The position numbers and the translations under genes were made by a program. The notes below the pieces were generated by a model. It worked only from the letters and a program-made list of their open reading frames with translations. It was not told where the DNA came from and ran no database searches. Shown one piece after another: positions 61,336 through 64,000 of a stretch of 64,000 nt of DNA; position 1 is the first letter of the stretch, and every line of letters starts with the position of its first letter. The stretch is from Alphaproteobacteria bacterium UBA6376 (GTDB lineage: Bacteria > Pseudomonadota > Alphaproteobacteria > Rs-D84): NCBI GenBank assembly GCA_002437665.1, contig DJQW01000002.1, positions 211,201 to 275,200 of the forward strand, read 5' to 3'.

Positions 61336-63315
61336 ATGACAGAAAATAATACACACACATATGACGCATCAGATATTCAGGTATTAGAGGGGTTGGAACC
61401 CGTCCGCCTGCGCCCCGGCATGTACATCGGCGGCACAGACGAAAAGGCGTGGCATCACCTGCCGATTGAAATCATGGATAATTCTATTGACGAGGCCGTA
61501 GCCGGCTTTGCCAAGAAAATCACCGTGAACCTGATTGATGCAAAAACCATTGAAATTACCGACGACGGACGTGGTATTCCGGTTGACGAACATCCTAAAT
61601 ACCCCGGCAAATCCGCGCTAGAGGTTATTTTGACCACCCTGCATTCGGGCGGCAAATTTAATAATAATGTTTATAAAACCAGTGGCGGTCTGCATGGCGT
61701 CGGCAGTGCGGTTGTAAACGCATTGTCGTCTGAAATGATTGTTACAATTTCCCGCGATGGTTATGAATGGCACCAGACATTTTCACGTGGTAAAACCACA
61801 TCGCCAATCACACGTGGCGACGCCACACGTGCACATGGGACAAAAATCCGCTTTACCATTGACGACCAGATTTTTGGCGCAAATGCTGTATTCAAACCGG
61901 TCAAGATTTACCGTATGGCGCGCGCGAAATCATTCCTGTCACGCGGGGTCAAAATTGACTGGCATTGCAACCCAGAATTATTGACCGACGATATGAACAT
62001 CCCCGCCGACACAACATTCTATTACCCCGGGGGCGTGGCCGATTTCTTGGACGAAAAGACACGCGACAAACCACGCATTTTGCCCAAGATTTTCAGTGGC
62101 AGCGTTGATTTCCCAGATGACACGGGTCGCGTGGAATGGGCATTGACGGTATTGACCGATGAAAATGGTGCGGCATCCGACGATGGATTCTTTGCATCAT
62201 ATTGTAATACAATCGCAACCATTGATGGTGGCACGCACGAAACCGGATTCAAGGCCGCCATTACCAAGGGTATCAAGGCGTATGGTGAAAAAGTAAATAA
62301 CAAGGCCGCCGCCACAATCATTGGCGATGACGTATTTGATTCCGTCGCCGCGATTGTATCTGTGTTCTACAAAACACCACAATTTTTGGGCCAGACCAAG
62401 GAAAAACTATCTAATCCGGAGGTTGCCCGATACACCGAAAACGCATTGCGCGACCCATGGGAAATATTCTTGGCGTCTGACCCCAAAACCGCAAATGCAT
62501 TGCTGGACTTTGTTGTGAATTTGGCCAACGCCCGTATCAAGACCAAACAGGTCAAGGATATCGCACGCAAAACCCCGACCAAGCGCGCCCGTATGCCGGC
62601 GAAACTGGCCGACTGTTCCAAACATGGGATTGATGGCACAGAACTGTTTATCGTAGAGGGGGAATCCGCTGGTGGTACGGCGAAACAGGCACGCGACCGC
62701 GCAACACAGGCGATTATGCCCCTGCGTGGCAAGGTTTTGAATGTTATCTCTAATTCCGACGAACGCTTTGGCGCGAACAAGGAATTGAATGAACTGATTG
62801 ACATTATCGGTGCTGGCACGGCCAAGGATTGGGACGAATCCAAACTGCGTTATGAGAAAATTATCGTCATGACCGATGCCGACGTCGACGGCAGCCATAT
62901 CGCATCACTGTTGATGGCATTTTTCTATCAGCATATGCCTCAACTGATTTACGGTGGCCACCTGTATTTGTCGTGCCCACCACTGTATAAGTTTACATGT
63001 GGCACGGAATCGTTTTATGTCGACACGGATGAAGAATTGGACGCATTGCAAAACGGTAAATATAAAAACAAGAAAGTTGAAATTTCCCGATTCAAAGGGT
63101 TGGGCGAAATGATGCCGAATCAGTTAAAAGAAACGACCATGTCGCCAAAAACGCGCCGTTTGATACGCGTTGACCTGCCCCCACGTACAGACGATGGCGC
63201 AGAAGACACCGAAAAAACACGCACAATCGTTTCTGAACTGATGGGTAAAAAGCCGGAATTTCGTTTCAAATTCATTACTGAACATGCCCAATTCGTCAAA
63301 GATTTGTTCGTCTGA
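61336..63315 (+). CDS. parE: DNA topoisomerase IV subunit B
   Basis: 659 residues. GHKL ATPase (IMDNSIDEAV, DDGRGIPV, GGLHGVGSAV), transducer, TOPRIM (EGESAGGTA, DADVDGSHI) and the end KPEFRFKFITEHAQFVKDLFV. Length without the large insert, and the end sequence, favour ParE over GyrB. It unlinks sister chromosomes with ParC. Confidence 0.85.
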   Translation: MTENNTHTYDASDIQVLEGLEPVRLRPGMYIGGTDEKAWHHLPIEIMDNSIDEAVAGFAKKITVNLIDAKTIEITDDGRGIPVDEHPKYPGKSALEVILTTLHSGGKFNNNVYKTSGGLHGVGSAVVNALSSEMIVTISRDGYEWHQTFSRGKTTSPITRGDATRAHGTKIRFTIDDQIFGANAVFKPVKIYRMARAKSFLSRGVKIDWHCNPELLTDDMNIPADTTFYYPGGVADFLDEKTRDKPRILPKIFSGSVDFPDDTGRVEWALTVLTDENGAASDDGFFASYCNTIATIDGGTHETGFKAAITKGIKAYGEKVNNKAAATIIGDDVFDSVAAIVSVFYKTPQFLGQTKEKLSNPEVARYTENALRDPWEIFLASDPKTANALLDFVVNLANARIKTKQVKDIARKTPTKRARMPAKLADCSKHGIDGTELFIVEGESAGGTAKQARDRATQAIMPLRGKVLNVISNSDERFGANKELNELIDIIGAGTAKDWDESKLRYEKIIVMTDADVDGSHIASLLMAFFYQHMPQLIYGGHLYLSCPPLYKFTCGTESFYVDTDEELDALQNGKYKNKKVEISRFKGLGEMMPNQLKETTMSPKTRRLIRVDLPPRTDDGAEDTEKTRTIVSELMGKKPEFRFKFITEHAQFVKDLFV

Positions 63316-63421
63316 TGCGTGGTTACACATCACCGCGCTGGGGCGCGGTGCGCATTGGACGCAATCTGGGACTGGCACACAATACCGATATTACCGCACA
63401 TAAAAATCTGCATCACAACCC

Positions 63422-63449
63422 TTGACAATTTCATATTTTGTCCTATATT
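63422..63449 (+). promoter_or_regulatory. Strong promoter before the last gene
   Basis: TTGACA, 16 bases, TATATT, about 30 bases before the ATG at 63481, which has AAAGGAAC ahead. Confidence 0.7.
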
Positions 63450-63480
63450 TACAGTGTGAAGAAAAACAAAAGGAACAAAA

Positions 63481-63924
63481 ATGGAATTTGGTGCAACACG
63501 TAAAAAGAAAAACACATATATTGTCAAGGTAAACAACCTGATGGCGGACACATCTGCATTTGGTATGTGCAAGAATACGCCACTGCCAGTTGTTGTAATG
63601 AATGGCCAACGCATGCAAAATGGCGCGGGCGCATGGATGCGTGGCACTAATTTCCCAAATCCTGCGGCGGCATTGATGCAGGCCGAATTTGATTCCTTGG
63701 AACCGTTTATGGGTGAAAAAATGGCGTCCATGATTATCGAGTATCTGGACAAGGACACCGGCCGCCCTGTTCTGACATTATTCCCAACATCAGCATACGT
63801 GCACGATGGCTATGAAAAAGATTACATGGCGCACCTGAATCACGCGTCACGTCAGGATTTGACCCACCAGCTGAAAATCCGCGAACAGTTGATTGATAAA
63901 CTGATTAAAAGCAAACAGAAATAA
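63481..63924 (+). CDS. Conserved-looking hypothetical protein, 147 aa
   Basis: No family recognised. Starts MEFGATRKKKNTYIVKV; middle (WMRGTNFPNPAAALMQAEFDSLEPFMGEKMASMIIEYLD) is mixed helix and strand; the last 35 residues form a charged helix (RQDLTHQLKIREQLIDKLIKSKQK). No signal peptide or membrane helix. It has its own strong promoter, a good ribosome site and a tight terminator, so it is very likely expressed, alone. Confidence 0.7.
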   Translation: MEFGATRKKKNTYIVKVNNLMADTSAFGMCKNTPLPVVVMNGQRMQNGAGAWMRGTNFPNPAAALMQAEFDSLEPFMGEKMASMIIEYLDKDTGRPVLTLFPTSAYVHDGYEKDYMAHLNHASRQDLTHQLKIREQLIDKLIKSKQK

Positions 63925-63949
63925 AAAAACGCCCGCATGGGCGTTTTTT
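63923..63949 (+). terminator. Terminator of the last gene
   Basis: ACGCCC-gcat-GGGCGT with A-run and T-run. Beyond it, agtgata-type 8-mers (about 63951-63986) begin. Confidence 0.85.
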
Positions 63950-64000
63950 AGTGGGCAAGTGACAAAGTGATATAGTGGTAAAGTGATCCGTCTGCACTGA

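Noticed and set aside
61336..63315. gyrB
   Set aside because: Possible, but the 659-residue length and the C-terminal sequence fit ParE better; a second such gene in the genome would settle it.

Overview
The window looks like a piece of a small-genome Alphaproteobacterium with moderate GC. Supporting signs are the order ftsE-ftsX-DUF218-plsC, acpP-fabF, PlsC with an HX4E box, a Pal/TolB pair, and palindromic intergenic repeats of the kind seen in Rickettsiales. A gut-dwelling uncultured lineage is my inference; I could run no search.

Layout. 1-3.4 kb is accessory DNA: an AT-rich GmrSD-like (DUF262/DUF1524) endonuclease running off the left edge, a small XRE regulator, three copies of a ~215-bp structured element whose long stem changes sequence but keeps pairing, and a patch of palindromic repeats. 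3.5-20.9 kb is one minus-strand block, rpsL-rpsG-fusA-tuf then S10-spc-alpha (rpsJ to rpsK), which lacks rpmJ, adk, rpoA and rplQ and holds a 53-codon ORF between rplF and rplR. 21.2-28 kb has two outer-membrane barrels, a candidate small RNA divergent from one of them, mltG, an acyl-CoA synthetase, tRNA-Pro with a duplicated 3' end, fabF and acpP. 28.1-33.4 kb runs lepA, six tandem paralogous four-cysteine proteins, then a tyrosine-recombinase-like protein without recognisable catalytic residues. This is the best candidate for an undescribed protein system.

33.6-35.2 kb has rbfA, a DedA-type membrane protein and a GIY-YIG protein amid repeats. 35.4-40.9 kb is an envelope cluster: four secreted proteins built like phage tail-fibre stalks plus a barrel protein. 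41-49.1 kb has pal, ftsEX-DUF218-plsC, a secreted nuclease, tolB, a ribbon-helix-helix protein, a VirB2-like pilin, a lipoprotein and fba. 49.3-64 kb has an M16 peptidase, efp, ppa, dnaN, a diadenylate cyclase overlapping an AsmA gene, a pseudouridine synthase, a pilin-like protein, a short uvrC, pgsA, dnaJ, parE and an unknown gene.

Translation and cell-envelope functions dominate. Intergenic spaces are repeat-rich: several palindrome families, 7-bp tandem repeats, and an intrinsic terminator after many genes. Stretches of roughly 200-330 bases without a gene (such as 20886-21185, 34602-34840, 35150-35427, 41435-41766 and 46602-46819) hold only the promoters, terminators and repeats listed.
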